Source: Planctomycetaceae bacterium (lineage in GTDB: Bacteria > Planctomycetota > Phycisphaerae > Phycisphaerales > SM1A02). From it: a stretch of 64,000 bases of DNA. A model generated the notes under the pieces. That model saw only the letters and a program-made list of their open reading frames with translations, ran no database searches and was not told where the DNA came from. The position numbers were made by a program, and so were the translations under genes. This document shows, in pieces, positions 1-8,445 of this stretch (its first letter is position 1; each line of letters starts with the position of its first letter). The stretch lies in NCBI GenBank assembly GCA_027490145.1, contig JAIXYQ010000010.1, positions 248,001 through 312,000 of the forward strand, given 5' to 3'.

Positions 1-520
1 GCACGACGTGGTCGATCTTGTAGGACTTCAGGCTGAACACCTCGGCCAGGCGGCCGCGGATCTCGTCGAGGCAGACCATGCCACGCAGCGCGGTCGCACC
101 ATCGAGGCCCATGATCTGCGCCGCGGCGATCGGCACGGGATAGAAGTCGTTGTGGCCGAACTCGCCGGCCGTGTGGCCCAGGCCCGGGTTGAACCCGAAG
201 TTCGTGCCGTTGGAGTCCCACTCACGCACGGCGGCGCTGTTGGCGACGATCGCCTTCTCGGGCTGCACGCGCTTGGAACTGCCGAAGACCGTCGCGCCAT
301 GCTTCTTGTTCTTGTAGCGCAGGGCTTCCTCGCGCAGCAGCACCGGAGCATTCGTGCCCAGCGCGATCGCGCTCAGCCCGCAGAGCACGGCATCGGCGTG
401 GAACAGCTTGGTGCGGGTGAGGACCGACTCGGCCGCCTCGCCCGACTTCATGAAGTCGATCGCGTACTGGCCGATGCCGAGGGCTTGGTTCGTGTTCCGT
501 GGCAGGTTGACGGTGGACAT
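1..520 (-). CDS. MmgE/PrpD family protein (2-methylcitrate dehydratase-like), N-terminal part
   Basis: About 173 N-terminal residues are visible; the gene runs off the left edge. The MmgE/PrpD family dehydrates 2-methylcitrate in propionate breakdown, and some members act on related tricarboxylates. The stretch AVREWDSNGTNFG followed by GHTAGEFGHNDF corresponds to the family's conserved region (RWLDYNDTW...EWGHPSDN), and SLKSYKIDHV matches the later SLN-x-GLDHV region. The ATG at 520 has no Shine-Dalgarno but has TACACT 9 nt upstream, so it probably has its own promoter. The nearby B12/MeaB gene also belongs to propionate/methylmalonyl metabolism. The exact substrate cannot be told from this fragment. 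Confidence 0.75.
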   Translation of the reverse strand, partial: MSTVNLPRNTNQALGIGQYAIDFMKSGEAAESVLTRTKLFHADAVLCGLSAIALGTNAPVLLREEALRYKNKKHGATVFGSSKRVQPEKAIVANSAAVREWDSNGTNFGFNPGLGHTAGEFGHNDFYPVPIAAAQIMGLDGATALRGMVCLDEIRGRLAEVFSLKSYKIDHVV

Positions 521-586
521 GGGGCGCGAAGTGTAGCGGTGCCTCCCGGTGCGACCGGTGCGACCGCTGCCGGGCATCGGCCGGCG

Positions 587-1090
587 TCAGTGCGCGCTGG
601 CGCTCGTGCTCTTGATGTCCGCGACCACGTGGTAGCACGTGGGGTCGACGCCCCGGGCGAGTTCAATAACCCGCTTGGAACCGCGGCGGCGCGTCTCGAT
701 GAAGAGCATCTGCACGGGGCCATCGCGCCCGCGGCCGTCGAAGACGGTGACGGTGATCCCCTGGTCGCGCAGGGTTGCAGCCATCTCGTCCCCCCTGCGC
801 GTGAAGACGCGGACCACCGAGTGGCCACTGGCCATGCGCGCCTCGACGACCATGCCGAGCCAGTTGCCCAGTGCGAAGCCGAGCGCGTAGGGGATCGCGT
901 ACCACGGGTGATCCTGCACCGTCAGGATGACCTTGCTCACCACGAGCACCCAGACGAGCACTTCGATGAAGGCCAGGACGAACGCACGCCCCTTGTGGCC
1001 CTGCACGATCGCCACGGTCCTTACGACGCCGATCGAGACATCCACCAGTCGTGCGGCGATGATGCCCAGGCTGACGATCGCCGCGGTCAT
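587..1090 (-). CDS. UPF0316/DUF2179-type membrane protein
   Basis: A 167-residue protein. The N-terminal half has two to three hydrophobic helices (IVSLGIIAARLVDVSIGVV, FVLAFIEVLVWVLVVSKVI, then ALGFALGNWLGMVV), followed by a soluble C-terminal DUF2179-like domain (SVVRVFTRRGDEMAATLRDQ). This is the layout of the YebE/UPF0316 family, whose function is unknown. The start is uncertain. ATG 1090 places the first helix where the family begins, but in-frame GTG codons at 1114 and 1141 would add a further hydrophobic stretch. It lies about 100 bp after the MeaB fusion gene on the same strand and may be co-transcribed with it. Confidence 0.65.
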   Translation of the reverse strand: MTAAIVSLGIIAARLVDVSIGVVRTVAIVQGHKGRAFVLAFIEVLVWVLVVSKVILTVQDHPWYAIPYALGFALGNWLGMVVEARMASGHSVVRVFTRRGDEMAATLRDQGITVTVFDGRGRDGPVQMLFIETRRRGSKRVIELARGVDPTCYHVVADIKSTSASAH

Positions 1091-1193
1091 GACGGGCTCG
1101 CCGGCGCGGACCACGAGCCAGCCAGCGACGATGGTGAGCACGGTTGCGGCCGTGGCGACCCCGAGCAGCCGGCCGTCACGCCTGGCCGGGGCC

Positions 1194-2318
1194 TCAGCCT
1201 GCAAGCAACGCCTCGTAGAGCTCGACGATGCCCTTGCCCTGGGTCGCGATCGTCTCAAGGATGCGACGCCCCGAGGCGATGTCGAGCAGTTCGCGGACGA
1301 GCTTCGCCTCGCCGGCGTGGTCGGCCTTGTTGGCGACGAACAGGTCGGCGATCTCGAGGATCCCCGCCTTGTCCATCTGCACGGCATCGCCCATGCCCGG
1401 CACGACGACGACGGCCGTGCGGTCGACGTGCTCGCGGATGGCGACATCGTTCTGCCCCGCACCGACGGTCTCGACGATCAGCGTGTCGAAGCCTGCGGCG
1501 CCGATGAGGCCGGTGATCTGCGGCAGGCTTCGGTAGTCCTCGCCGACGATCGCCAGGCTGCGGTAGAAGACCTTCTCGTCGACGGCGTTGAAGTCCACGC
1601 GCAGGCGATCGCCCAGCAGCGCGCCGCCGGTGATCGGGCTCATGGGGTCGAAGGCCACGACCGCCACGCGTTCACCGCGCCGAACGGCCTCGGCGGCCAG
1701 CGCCGCGACCAGGGTGCTCTTGCCGGCGCCGGGCGAGCCCGTGATGCCGACGACGCGCGCCGGACGGCGCATGGGCGCACCCGCGGGCAGCGCGCCTGCG
1801 TGCGCCAGACTGATCTGCCGGGCGAGGACGGCGTGCGTCGAGGACGACTGGAGGGGCGCATGCACGCGCACGCACTCACGGACGCTCTGGACGATGTCCT
1901 CCATGCCCGTGCCGGTGTGGTAGATGCGGCGCACGCCGGCCGCGATCAGGGTCGGCACGTCTTCCTGCGGGATGATGCCGCCGACGTTGACGGGCATGTC
2001 CGGCCGACCCAGGGCGCGGCACTCATCCAGCAACCTGGGCACCAGCACCAGGTGTGAATTGCTCATCATGCTGCACGCGATCACGTCGGCGTCCTCGTCG
2101 CGCGCACCGATCGCCAGGCTGCGCGGCGTCTGCCACAAGCCGCTGTAGATCACGTGGACGCCGGCGTCGCGGAGCACGCGTGCGATCAGCTTGACGCCGC
2201 GGTCATGGCCGTCGAGGCCCATCTTGCCCAGCAGCACGCGAGGTCGGTGCGGCAGGTCGCCGCACCGGTCGCGCTTCTCGATGGCGCTCGTGGGATCCTG
2301 CAGCGACGGCACGCTCAT
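1194..2318 (-). CDS. Cobalamin-binding domain fused to MeaB/ArgK-type GTPase
   Basis: 374 residues in two domains. Residues about 25-150 form a B12-binding domain like the small or C-terminal part of methylmalonyl-CoA mutase: DGHDRG at 36-41 supplies the His that ligates cobalt, with SGL near 59-61 and GG at 113-114. Residues about 185-374 form a G3E-family GTPase chaperone like MeaB, with Walker A GSPGAGKS at 194-201 and FDPMSP near 223. MeaB proteins load and protect adenosylcobalamin on acyl-CoA mutases. The order resembles the N-terminal half of the fused isobutyryl-CoA mutase IcmF, but the catalytic TIM barrel is absent here and must be encoded elsewhere. Its ATG overlaps the stop of the upstream membrane protein gene (ATGA), which indicates translational coupling. 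Confidence 0.88.
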   Translation of the reverse strand: MSVPSLQDPTSAIEKRDRCGDLPHRPRVLLGKMGLDGHDRGVKLIARVLRDAGVHVIYSGLWQTPRSLAIGARDEDADVIACSMMSNSHLVLVPRLLDECRALGRPDMPVNVGGIIPQEDVPTLIAAGVRRIYHTGTGMEDIVQSVRECVRVHAPLQSSSTHAVLARQISLAHAGALPAGAPMRRPARVVGITGSPGAGKSTLVAALAAEAVRRGERVAVVAFDPMSPITGGALLGDRLRVDFNAVDEKVFYRSLAIVGEDYRSLPQITGLIGAAGFDTLIVETVGAGQNDVAIREHVDRTAVVVVPGMGDAVQMDKAGILEIADLFVANKADHAGEAKLVRELLDIASGRRILETIATQGKGIVELYEALLAG

Positions 2319-3004
2319 CGCGACACCTCCGTCGTCGGCGCCTCCCCGGACTCGACTCCCTTGGAGTCGTCGGAGTCCTTGCCCTCGTCAACCGGGCGGG
2401 CTTCGTCCGTCCACTGCCCCGGGTGGAAGCGACGGCAGAGTTCCACCACGATCTTGTCGGTGTTCTTCCACTTGTAGTCGTCGAGCGGGTACTCGCGGCC
2501 ATCGGCGTCCTTCACGACCGCGATCGACTTGCTCATCCAGCGATCCATGTCGATGTCGGCCACGCGCTCGGCCGGGATCGTCCCCTCCGGCGTGTCGAGC
2601 GAACCGTCCTCGTGGAGCGTCCAGCGCTTGCGGCTGGCGGCGACCAGCATCCAGGCACACCAGGGGAACCCGACCACCCCGCAGCCGATCACGTAGCCCC
2701 AAAGCTGGAAGGGCTTGTCGAAGCCCGACGGCGGGGTCGGGGGTTCGGCGAACTCGGCCGTGAGGCGGCCCTTGGCGGCTTCGTACTCCTTGGTCTCGTC
2801 GTCGCTCAACGCCCGGTTCTTGGCCGCAGCGGCCAGTTCATCCTGGCGATTCTTCAGACGCGTGTAGTCGCGCGCCGACGCCTCGAGCGCCGGGTACTTG
2901 ACCCAGTAGTCGTAGGCGCCCCACAACCCGAAGGCAAGGCACATGAACGTGTAGAGCGCCATCCAGAATCGGTAGCGCGGCTGCAGTCGCGTGGAGATCG
3001 TCAT
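2315..3004 (-). CDS. Hypothetical membrane protein upstream of the B12-MeaB fusion
   Basis: 229 residues, not recognised. It has two hydrophobic segments (about 12-33 and 108-132) separated by a charged helical stretch rich in Lys, Asp and Glu (about 40-85) that could form a coiled coil. A soluble tail follows with WTLHEDGSLDTPEG and a repeated acidic end. The ATG at 3004 is preceded by TAGACT 11 nt upstream and no Shine-Dalgarno. The open frame continues upstream only through the repeat region and is not coding there. The stop overlaps the start of the fusion gene, so the two are probably made together. The topology suggests a cytoplasmic membrane protein with a C-terminal domain of unknown role. 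Confidence 0.6.
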   Translation of the reverse strand: MTISTRLQPRYRFWMALYTFMCLAFGLWGAYDYWVKYPALEASARDYTRLKNRQDELAAAAKNRALSDDETKEYEAAKGRLTAEFAEPPTPPSGFDKPFQLWGYVIGCGVVGFPWCAWMLVAASRKRWTLHEDGSLDTPEGTIPAERVADIDMDRWMSKSIAVVKDADGREYPLDDYKWKNTDKIVVELCRRFHPGQWTDEARPVDEGKDSDDSKGVESGEAPTTEVSR

Positions 3005-3058
3005 GGGAGACCAAGAGTCTAGCCGGGGGCGGGTGGGGGACGCGGGGGCTCGCACCGC

Positions 3059-3218
3059 GCCGTCCTCTCGCGCCCTCGGGCGCGAGTGTGCGCTTTGCGC
3101 CGTCCTTTCGCGCCCTCGGGCGCGAGTGTGTGCTTCGCGCCGTCCTTTCGCGCCCTCGGGCGCGACTGTGTGCTCCGTGCCGTCCTCTCGCGCCCTCGGG
3201 CCCGTGGCTGCGCGGACG
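3059..3218. repeat. 40-bp tandem repeat, four units
   Basis: Four head-to-tail units with exact 40-bp spacing begin at 3059, 3099, 3139 and 3179. Each contains CGCGCCCTCGGGCGCGA, itself nearly palindromic, flanked by GCCGTCCT and a TGTG-rich end. Units differ at a few positions, and the fourth diverges after CCCTCGGGC. Two units of the same repeat occur in opposite orientation near 49531-49610. There are no unique spacers between units, so this is not a CRISPR array. Confidence 0.9.
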
Positions 3219-3394
3219 CGCTCGCTCCACCAGGTTTCGCTCGCGCTCACGTCCGTCGCTCGGCGGGGCCGGCACCCGCCTCCGAACACGCTGTTCGTGC
3301 CGCCTTCGCGACTCCCAAAGCCGCGCAGCGCAGGGCCGCTCGGTCGCTGCGGACGGCGCGTCACATGGTGGTGACCGCGTGGCAGCTGGCCTCT
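3182..3394 (+). repeat. Dispersed repeat, copy A
   Basis: About 210 bp that recurs almost unchanged as its reverse complement at about 49347-49560. Shared landmarks include GCTCGCTCCACCAGGTTTCG, GACTCCCAAAGCCGCGCAGC and GGTCGCTGCGGACGGCGCGT. No reading frame with plausible coding character spans both copies. Both copies are attached to 40-bp tandem units at the same end. It looks like a non-autonomous mobile or amplified intergenic element. Confidence 0.85.
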
Positions 3395-3501
3395 CGGTGT
3401 GCGTGTGATCCGCGTGTGGGAAAGAAAAGGGCCCGCCGCAGCCAAGGGCCTCACGGTGTGCGTGTAATCCGCGTGTGGGAAAGAAAAGGGCCCGCCGCAG
3501 C
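3395..3501. repeat. 59-bp direct duplication carrying terminator half-sites
   Basis: A block of about 47 bp (CGGTGTGCGTGT, then ATCCGCGTGTGGGAAAGAAA, then AGGGCCCGCCGCAG) occurs at 3395 and again at 3454, offset by 59 bp with one mismatch. Only the second copy is followed by the complementary arm that makes a hairpin, so the first copy looks like a duplicated and now incomplete terminator. Confidence 0.85.
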
Positions 3502-3521
3502 TGGTGGGTCTGCGGCGGGCC
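3478..3521 (-). terminator. Rho-independent terminator downstream of nrdJ
   Basis: Perfect 12-bp arms (GGCCCGCCGCAG at 3489-3500 and CTGCGGCGGGCC at 3510-3521) flank a 9-nt loop. Read on the minus strand, the hairpin is followed by CTTTTCTTTCCC, a pyrimidine tract rich in T. It lies about 270 bp after the nrdJ stop, so the transcript would include the structured region in between. Confidence 0.8.
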
Positions 3522-3791
3522 GGGAGGAACAGGGCCTTGCGGCCCTGGGTTGTGGCAAGTGCGATGGGGGAGTGCCTCCGAGGACGGCCACACCTGTTCG
3601 GGATGAACCCGCGCAGGGGGTCAGACGCCACCGTTCCGTGCTTGTCTGACCAGTGCTTAGAGGATCCGTTCTTTGCCGACCGCTTGGTCTCCTTGGGGCA
3701 ACTGCCCCCATCGCTGGCTGCCGGGCGTCGTCGGAGCGAAGCGCCCAGCATGGTTGAAGGTGACCGGAGCGCCCGGTCACCGTTGGTTCGA
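3522..3791 (-). ncRNA. Candidate structured RNA or 3' UTR downstream of nrdJ
   Basis: This 270-nt gap has no convincing gene but contains a chain of hairpins: GGTGACCGG/CCGGTCACC at 3759-3781, GGGCG/CGCCC with flanking pairs at about 3717-3749, GGGGC/GCCCC around 3695-3708, GGTCAGAC/GTCTGACC at 3619-3626 and 3644-3651, and CAGGGCC/GGCCCTG at 3530-3547 with a 4-nt loop. It ends in the strong terminator at 3478-3521. I do not see the signatures of RNase P RNA, tmRNA, SRP RNA or 6S RNA. It could be a stable nrdJ 3' UTR, a processed sRNA, or chance pairing in GC-rich DNA. Confidence 0.35.
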
Positions 3792-6700
3792 TCAGCTGCA
3801 GCCCTGGCTGGCGCCGCAGTTGAAGCATCGGTAGCAGGTGCCGTTGCGCACGGTGATCGCACCGCACACGCTGCACGGCGGGGCATCACCCATGGCGGAT
3901 GCAGCCTGTGCGTCGAGGGCGTTGGTCATCACCTTGGCACCGGTCGAGCTCGTCACGCCCCCAGCGGGCGCTGCGGCGTGCTTGCACGAGCCGGAATCCC
4001 CATCGCAGCACTCCGACGAGTCGGACGCCCCATGGGTCCCGCTGATCCGGTCGCCCAGGTTCAGATCGCCCGAAGCGGTGTGGTTCGAGGCGCGGGAAAC
4101 GTTCGACGCTGCAGTCCGGTCGTTCCATGAGTCCTCCTTGACGTGATCCCGTGCACCGCCGGCGACGGCGGGAGCGTGGGATCCGGCATCCATGCCGGCG
4201 CGGTGCGGGGCGTTCTGTTCACGGTAGCCCTGGATGAACTCCATGCCCATCCAGCGGAAGATGTAGTCCACCAGGCTCTTGGCGATGGGGATGTCGCGGT
4301 TCTGCGTCATGCCCATGGGTTCGAAGCGCTGGTGCGCGAACTTGTTCACGAGGCTCTGCAGCGGCACGCCGTACTGCAGGGCGACGCTGATGGCGGTGCC
4401 GAGCGAATCCATCAGGCCGCCGATGGTCGAGCCTTCCTTGGCCATGGTGATGAAGAGCTCGCCCGGCATGCCGTCCTCGTAGAGGCCCACGACGAGGTAA
4501 CCCTCGTGGCCCGCCACGTTGAACTTGTGGGTGATGCTCTGGCGCGTGTCGCTGAGGCGACGGCGCGAGGGGCGCTCGATGACGCGCTCGACGATGCGCT
4601 CGACCACGCGCTCGATGATCTGCGGCTGGCCGTCGGCCGCGGGGACCTTGGCCTCGTCGGGCAGACCGTCGAGGTCGGCTTCCTCGGCGTGGTCGGCAGC
4701 GTCGCTCTTGGTCGCGAGGGGCTGGCTGAGCTTGCAGCCGTCGCGGTAGAGGGCGTTGGCCTTCAGGCCGAGTTCCCACGAGAGGCGGTACGCCTTGCCG
4801 ATCTCGTCGACGCTCGCCTCGTTGGGGAGGTTGATCGTCTTCGAGATGGCGCCCGAGATGAACGGCTGGGCGGCCGCCATCATGCGGATGTGGCCCTCGG
4901 CGGCGATGAACCGCTTGCCGATCGTGCCGCACTTGTTGGCGCAGTCGAACACCGGCAGGTGGGCGTCCTTCAGGTGCGGTGCGCCCTCGATGGTGCCGGT
5001 GCCGCAGATGACGCGGTTCAGGGCGTCGATCTGACGACGGTTCAGGCCCAGCGCACGCAGCCCGTTGAAGGCCATGTCGGTCTTGGCGCGCTCGGCATCG
5101 ATGCCGGCCTTGCGGAGGACGCGCTCAGGCATGCTCCAGGCGGAGAAGGCGAAGCCGATCTCGAAGCACGACGGCAGGCCGTTCTCGAGCGTGATGAGTT
5201 CCTCGTTGGTGAAGCCGGCCGAGATCAGGAACGACCGGAACGAGGGCTGGCTCGCCGAGATCGTGCCGCGTTCGTCGGCCATCGGCACGTCCAGGCTCAG
5301 GGTGCCCATGACGTACGTGAGGATGTCATCGGTCTGCGCGTTGGTGTAGCCGAGCGAGCGCAGCGCCGGGCGCAGCGACTGGTTCGCGATCTTGAAGTAG
5401 CCGCCGCCGGCGAGCTTCTTGAACTTGGTGAGCGCGAAGTCCGGCTCGACGCCGGTGGTGTCGCAATCCATGAGCAGGCCGATGGTGCCCGTGGGGGCGA
5501 TCACGGTGACCTGCGCATTTCGGTAGCCGTGCTCCATGCCCAGTTCGAGGGCCTCGTCCCACGCCGCGGTCGATGCGGCAAGCATGTCCTCGGCATTGGC
5601 CACGTTGATGCGGCCGCTGCGGAAGAGGGCGTGGTCGATCGGCACCGGTGCGATGCGCAGCTGCTCGTAGGCGCCCGAGTCGCGCGCCGCACCGTGCGCG
5701 GCGGCGCGGTGGTTGCGCATGACGCGCAGCATGTGCTCGCGGTTCTCCTGGTAGCCGGCGAAGGCGCCGTGCTCGGCAGCCATGCGGGCGCTGGCGGCAT
5801 AGGAGCGACCGGTCATGATCGAGGTGATCGCGCCGCAGATCGCACGGCCTTCGTCGCTGTCGTAGGGGATGCCCGCCTGCATGAGCATGGCGCCGAGGTT
5901 GGCGTAGCCCAGGCCGAGCGTGCGGTACTTCCAGCTCAGCTCGGCGATCTCACGGCTGGGGAAGCTCGCCATGAGCACGCTGATCTCGAGGACCATGGTC
6001 CAGACATCGATCGCGTGCTCGAAGCCTGCGATGTCAAAGGTCTTCGACTCGGCGTCGTAGAACTTCATCAGGTTGATCGACGCCAGGTTGCAGGCCGTGT
6101 TGTCGAGGAACATGTACTCGCTGCACGGATTGCTGGCGTTGATGCGACCACCCTCCGGGCAGGTATGCCAGGCATTGATGGTGGTGTCGTACTGCAGACC
6201 GGGGTCGGCGCAGCGCCAGGCGGCGTAGCAAATCTGGTCCCAGAGCGCCGACGCCTTCAGCGTCTTGGACGCCTTGCCGTCCATGCGGCGCGTGAGCGAC
6301 CAGTCGGCATCGGCGTCGACGGCGTCGAAGAACGCATCGGACAGGCGGACGGAGTTGTTCGAGTTCTGGCCGCTGACGGTGTAGTACGCCTCGCCGTTGA
6401 AGTCGTAGTCGAGCTTCAGCCCCATGCCCTTGGCCAGGTCCTGCTGGTCCTTGGGGAGGTGCTTCATGCCTTCGACCAGCGCGGCGACCTTCAGTTCCTC
6501 GCGGACCTTCCAGTTGACGAACGCCTCGATGTCCGGGTGATCCACGTCGAGGCAGACCATCTTGGCGGCGCGGCGCGTGGTGCCGCCTGACTTGATGGCG
6601 CCCGCGGCGCGGTCGCCGATCTTGAGGAAGCTCATGAGGCCCGAGCTGCGACCACCGCCGGAGAGCGGCTCGTTCTCGCCGCGCAGGCGGCTGAAGTTGG

Positions 6701-7346
6701 TGCCGGTCCCGGAGCCGTACTTGAAGAGACGCGCCTCGCGGACCCACAGGTCCATGATGCCGCCTTCGTTGACCAGGTCATCGCTGACGGACTGGATGAA
6801 GCACGCGTGCGGCTGCGGGTGGGTGTACGCATCCTTGGCGAGCGACAGCGCGCCGGTGAGGTGATCGGCGATCCAGTGGCCCTGCGCGGGGCTGTTGATG
6901 CCGTACGCCCAGTTCAGTCCCGTGTTGAACCACTGCGGGCTGTTGGGTGCAGCCATCTGCGTGATCAGCATGTAGCTGAGCTCGTCGTAGAAGGCCTGGG
7001 CGTCATCGGCCGAGTCGAAGTACCCGTGTTCCTGGCCCCAGTGGGCCCAGCAGCCCGCGAGACGGTGCACCACCTGGCGCACGCTCTTCTCGGGGCCGAA
7101 GACCGGCTTGCCATCCTTGACGACCGGAACCCCATCCTGGTCGAACTGGGGCACGCCGGCCTTGCGGAAGTACTTGCTGACCACGATGTCGGTGGCGAGC
7201 TGGCTCCACTCCTTCGGGATCTCGGCATCGTTCATCTCGAAGACGACCGAGCCGTCGGAGTTGTGGATCTTGCTGGTGCGCGTGGTCCATTCGATGGTGC
7301 TGAACACATCGCGCTTGCCGTCCGTGAATCGTCGATTGATCTTCAT
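3792..7346 (-). CDS. nrdJ: Vitamin B12-dependent ribonucleotide reductase (class II)
   Basis: 1184 residues. Reduces ribonucleotides to deoxyribonucleotides using adenosylcobalamin, so it needs no oxygen and no separate radical subunit. Visible features: NPCSE at 406-410 with the catalytic Cys and Glu, a partner Cys at 182 (ACFIQSV), the substrate-loop motif PTGTIGLLMDCDTTG near 625-640, and a TSCPD-type domain (GMPGELFITMAKEGSTIGG) near residue 960. The C-terminal Cys cluster (CSVCG then CYRCFNCG) would act as a zinc ribbon or redox shuttle. The ATG at 7346 is preceded by AGGTAGGA, a good Shine-Dalgarno. dCTP deaminase follows upstream on the same strand, so the neighbourhood is dNTP supply. 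The cobalamin dependence matches the B12 fusion gene nearby. Confidence 0.95.
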   Translation of the reverse strand: MKINRRFTDGKRDVFSTIEWTTRTSKIHNSDGSVVFEMNDAEIPKEWSQLATDIVVSKYFRKAGVPQFDQDGVPVVKDGKPVFGPEKSVRQVVHRLAGCWAHWGQEHGYFDSADDAQAFYDELSYMLITQMAAPNSPQWFNTGLNWAYGINSPAQGHWIADHLTGALSLAKDAYTHPQPHACFIQSVSDDLVNEGGIMDLWVREARLFKYGSGTGTNFSRLRGENEPLSGGGRSSGLMSFLKIGDRAAGAIKSGGTTRRAAKMVCLDVDHPDIEAFVNWKVREELKVAALVEGMKHLPKDQQDLAKGMGLKLDYDFNGEAYYTVSGQNSNNSVRLSDAFFDAVDADADWSLTRRMDGKASKTLKASALWDQICYAAWRCADPGLQYDTTINAWHTCPEGGRINASNPCSEYMFLDNTACNLASINLMKFYDAESKTFDIAGFEHAIDVWTMVLEISVLMASFPSREIAELSWKYRTLGLGYANLGAMLMQAGIPYDSDEGRAICGAITSIMTGRSYAASARMAAEHGAFAGYQENREHMLRVMRNHRAAAHGAARDSGAYEQLRIAPVPIDHALFRSGRINVANAEDMLAASTAAWDEALELGMEHGYRNAQVTVIAPTGTIGLLMDCDTTGVEPDFALTKFKKLAGGGYFKIANQSLRPALRSLGYTNAQTDDILTYVMGTLSLDVPMADERGTISASQPSFRSFLISAGFTNEELITLENGLPSCFEIGFAFSAWSMPERVLRKAGIDAERAKTDMAFNGLRALGLNRRQIDALNRVICGTGTIEGAPHLKDAHLPVFDCANKCGTIGKRFIAAEGHIRMMAAAQPFISGAISKTINLPNEASVDEIGKAYRLSWELGLKANALYRDGCKLSQPLATKSDAADHAEEADLDGLPDEAKVPAADGQPQIIERVVERIVERVIERPSRRRLSDTRQSITHKFNVAGHEGYLVVGLYEDGMPGELFITMAKEGSTIGGLMDSLGTAISVALQYGVPLQSLVNKFAHQRFEPMGMTQNRDIPIAKSLVDYIFRWMGMEFIQGYREQNAPHRAGMDAGSHAPAVAGGARDHVKEDSWNDRTAASNVSRASNHTASGDLNLGDRISGTHGASDSSECCDGDSGSCKHAAAPAGGVTSSTGAKVMTNALDAQAASAMGDAPPCSVCGAITVRNGTCYRCFNCGASQGCS

Positions 7347-7460
7347 GGCTTCCTACCTTGCGTCCGTGCGCTGCTGGAACTGTGCTGTCCGTGCGTTGGT
7401 GCTGAATCGTGAGGCGTGACGTCCCGGGGCCGGCATGGCCGACCGCGTGACACAGAATCG

Positions 7461-8051
7461 TCAATGGCCCTGGAAGGGCAGTCCGTCGACCCGGGGCAGC
7501 GTGAGGCCGCCCTGGTCCTGGTACTTGCCGCCCTTGTCGGCGTACGACACCGCGCAGACCCGATCGGCCTTGAGGAAGATCATCTGGGCGATGCCTTCGT
7601 TGGCGTAGATCTTGGCGGGAAGGGGGGTGGTGTTGGAGATCTCGATCGTGACCTTGCCGCGCCATTCAGGCTCGAGCGGGGTGACGTTCACGATGATGCC
7701 GCAGCGGGCGTAGGTGCTCTTGCCGACGCAGATCGCCAGCACATCGCGGGGGACATCGAAGACCTCGATGGTCTCGGCGAGGGCGAAGGAGTTCGGAGGG
7801 ATCAGGATGTGATCCTTGCCGGTCTGCGCCGTATCGATCGTGATGAAGAGGTCGTTCGTGAAGTTCTTGGGATCGACGATCGCAACGCCACCCGAGGTGG
7901 CGTTGGTGAAGATCTTGAACTTGGTGCCGACGCGAACGTCGTAGCCGTAGCTGGAGACGCCGTACGAAACCGTGCCGGGCCGCTTGACGTTCTCGGCGAA
8001 CGGCTCGATGGGAACGCATTCCCGGATCTGGGTGTCACAGAGCACTGCCAT
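7461..8051 (-). CDS. dcd: dCTP deaminase
   Basis: 196 residues, the usual length. Converts dCTP to dUTP (or dUMP in bifunctional forms) for thymidylate synthesis. The family core is visible: [15 protein letters not shown], then [20 protein letters not shown] with the catalytic Glu, then GIAQMIFL, and a C-terminal [13 protein letters not shown]. The ATG at 8051 has a strong Shine-Dalgarno, AGGAGGAA, about 10 nt upstream. About 115 bp separate it from nrdJ downstream on the same strand. Together they make an obvious dNTP-production pair. Confidence 0.93.
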   Translation of the reverse strand: MAVLCDTQIRECVPIEPFAENVKRPGTVSYGVSSYGYDVRVGTKFKIFTNATSGGVAIVDPKNFTNDLFITIDTAQTGKDHILIPPNSFALAETIEVFDVPRDVLAICVGKSTYARCGIIVNVTPLEPEWRGKVTIEISNTTPLPAKIYANEGIAQMIFLKADRVCAVSYADKGGKYQDQGGLTLPRVDGLPFQGH

Positions 8052-8440
8052 GGATCTTCTCTGTTCCTCCTGCACCACCCGCGACGGGCAGCGGCCGATG
8101 GCATGGCATCGACGACCTTGGCTGGAAGCACCCAGCCTGTGCAGCCGACTCCGATCAGGGAGGCGGCTGGTCTCCATCGTGAACGGCACCAACCTTGATC
8201 GGTGCGCCCACGATCCACCAACCCATCGTCGCTTGGCTTTGATGCCGGGTCTCCACAACGACCGGCGCCAGGCAGGATGGGGCGGATACCACGACGAATT
8301 TGGTCCGAGAACCAACTTTCTCCGCAGCATCCTTGTCGGTGAGGGGAACCACCACCTCACTGACAGGACCGCACGATAGCCCTACATGTTGTGGTTGCAA
8401 GCGTGCGAATCACAAAATATCGCGCTTTTGGCCTCGATGT
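8052..8440. other. Intergenic region, no convincing gene
   Basis: About 390 bp between dcd and the uvrD upstream repeats. A minus-strand frame at 8155-8400 could encode about 80 residues (it contains [13 protein letters not shown] and [13 protein letters not shown]), but only from a TTG start, without a Shine-Dalgarno and with third-position GC lower than in neighbouring genes. The right end (8400-8440) is locally AT-rich and probably holds promoter sequence. Confidence 0.4.
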
Positions 8441-8445
8441 TCTAA

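Noticed and set aside
8-1507. 499-codon plus-strand frame at the left edge
   Set aside because: Antisense to prpD, the UPF0316 gene and the MeaB fusion, and of shadow composition.
3059-3218. Possible CRISPR array
   Set aside because: The units are contiguous and nearly identical over their full 40 bp, without unique spacers or cas genes.
3005-3889. N-terminal extension of the 2315-3004 protein through the repeat region
   Set aside because: The extra part is made of tandem repeats and terminator sequence, and the ATG at 3004 has a -10 element in front of it.
4143-6590. Long open frame on the plus strand, over 800 codons, opposite nrdJ
   Set aside because: It lies wholly antisense to the well-supported reductase. 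High GC leaves few stop codons, and the translated product is biased (Val, Arg, Glu, His) with no family signature.
8155-8400. Minus-strand small gene of about 80 codons
   Set aside because: It has only a TTG start, no Shine-Dalgarno or -10 element at the expected distance, and weaker third-position GC. Kept only as a remark.
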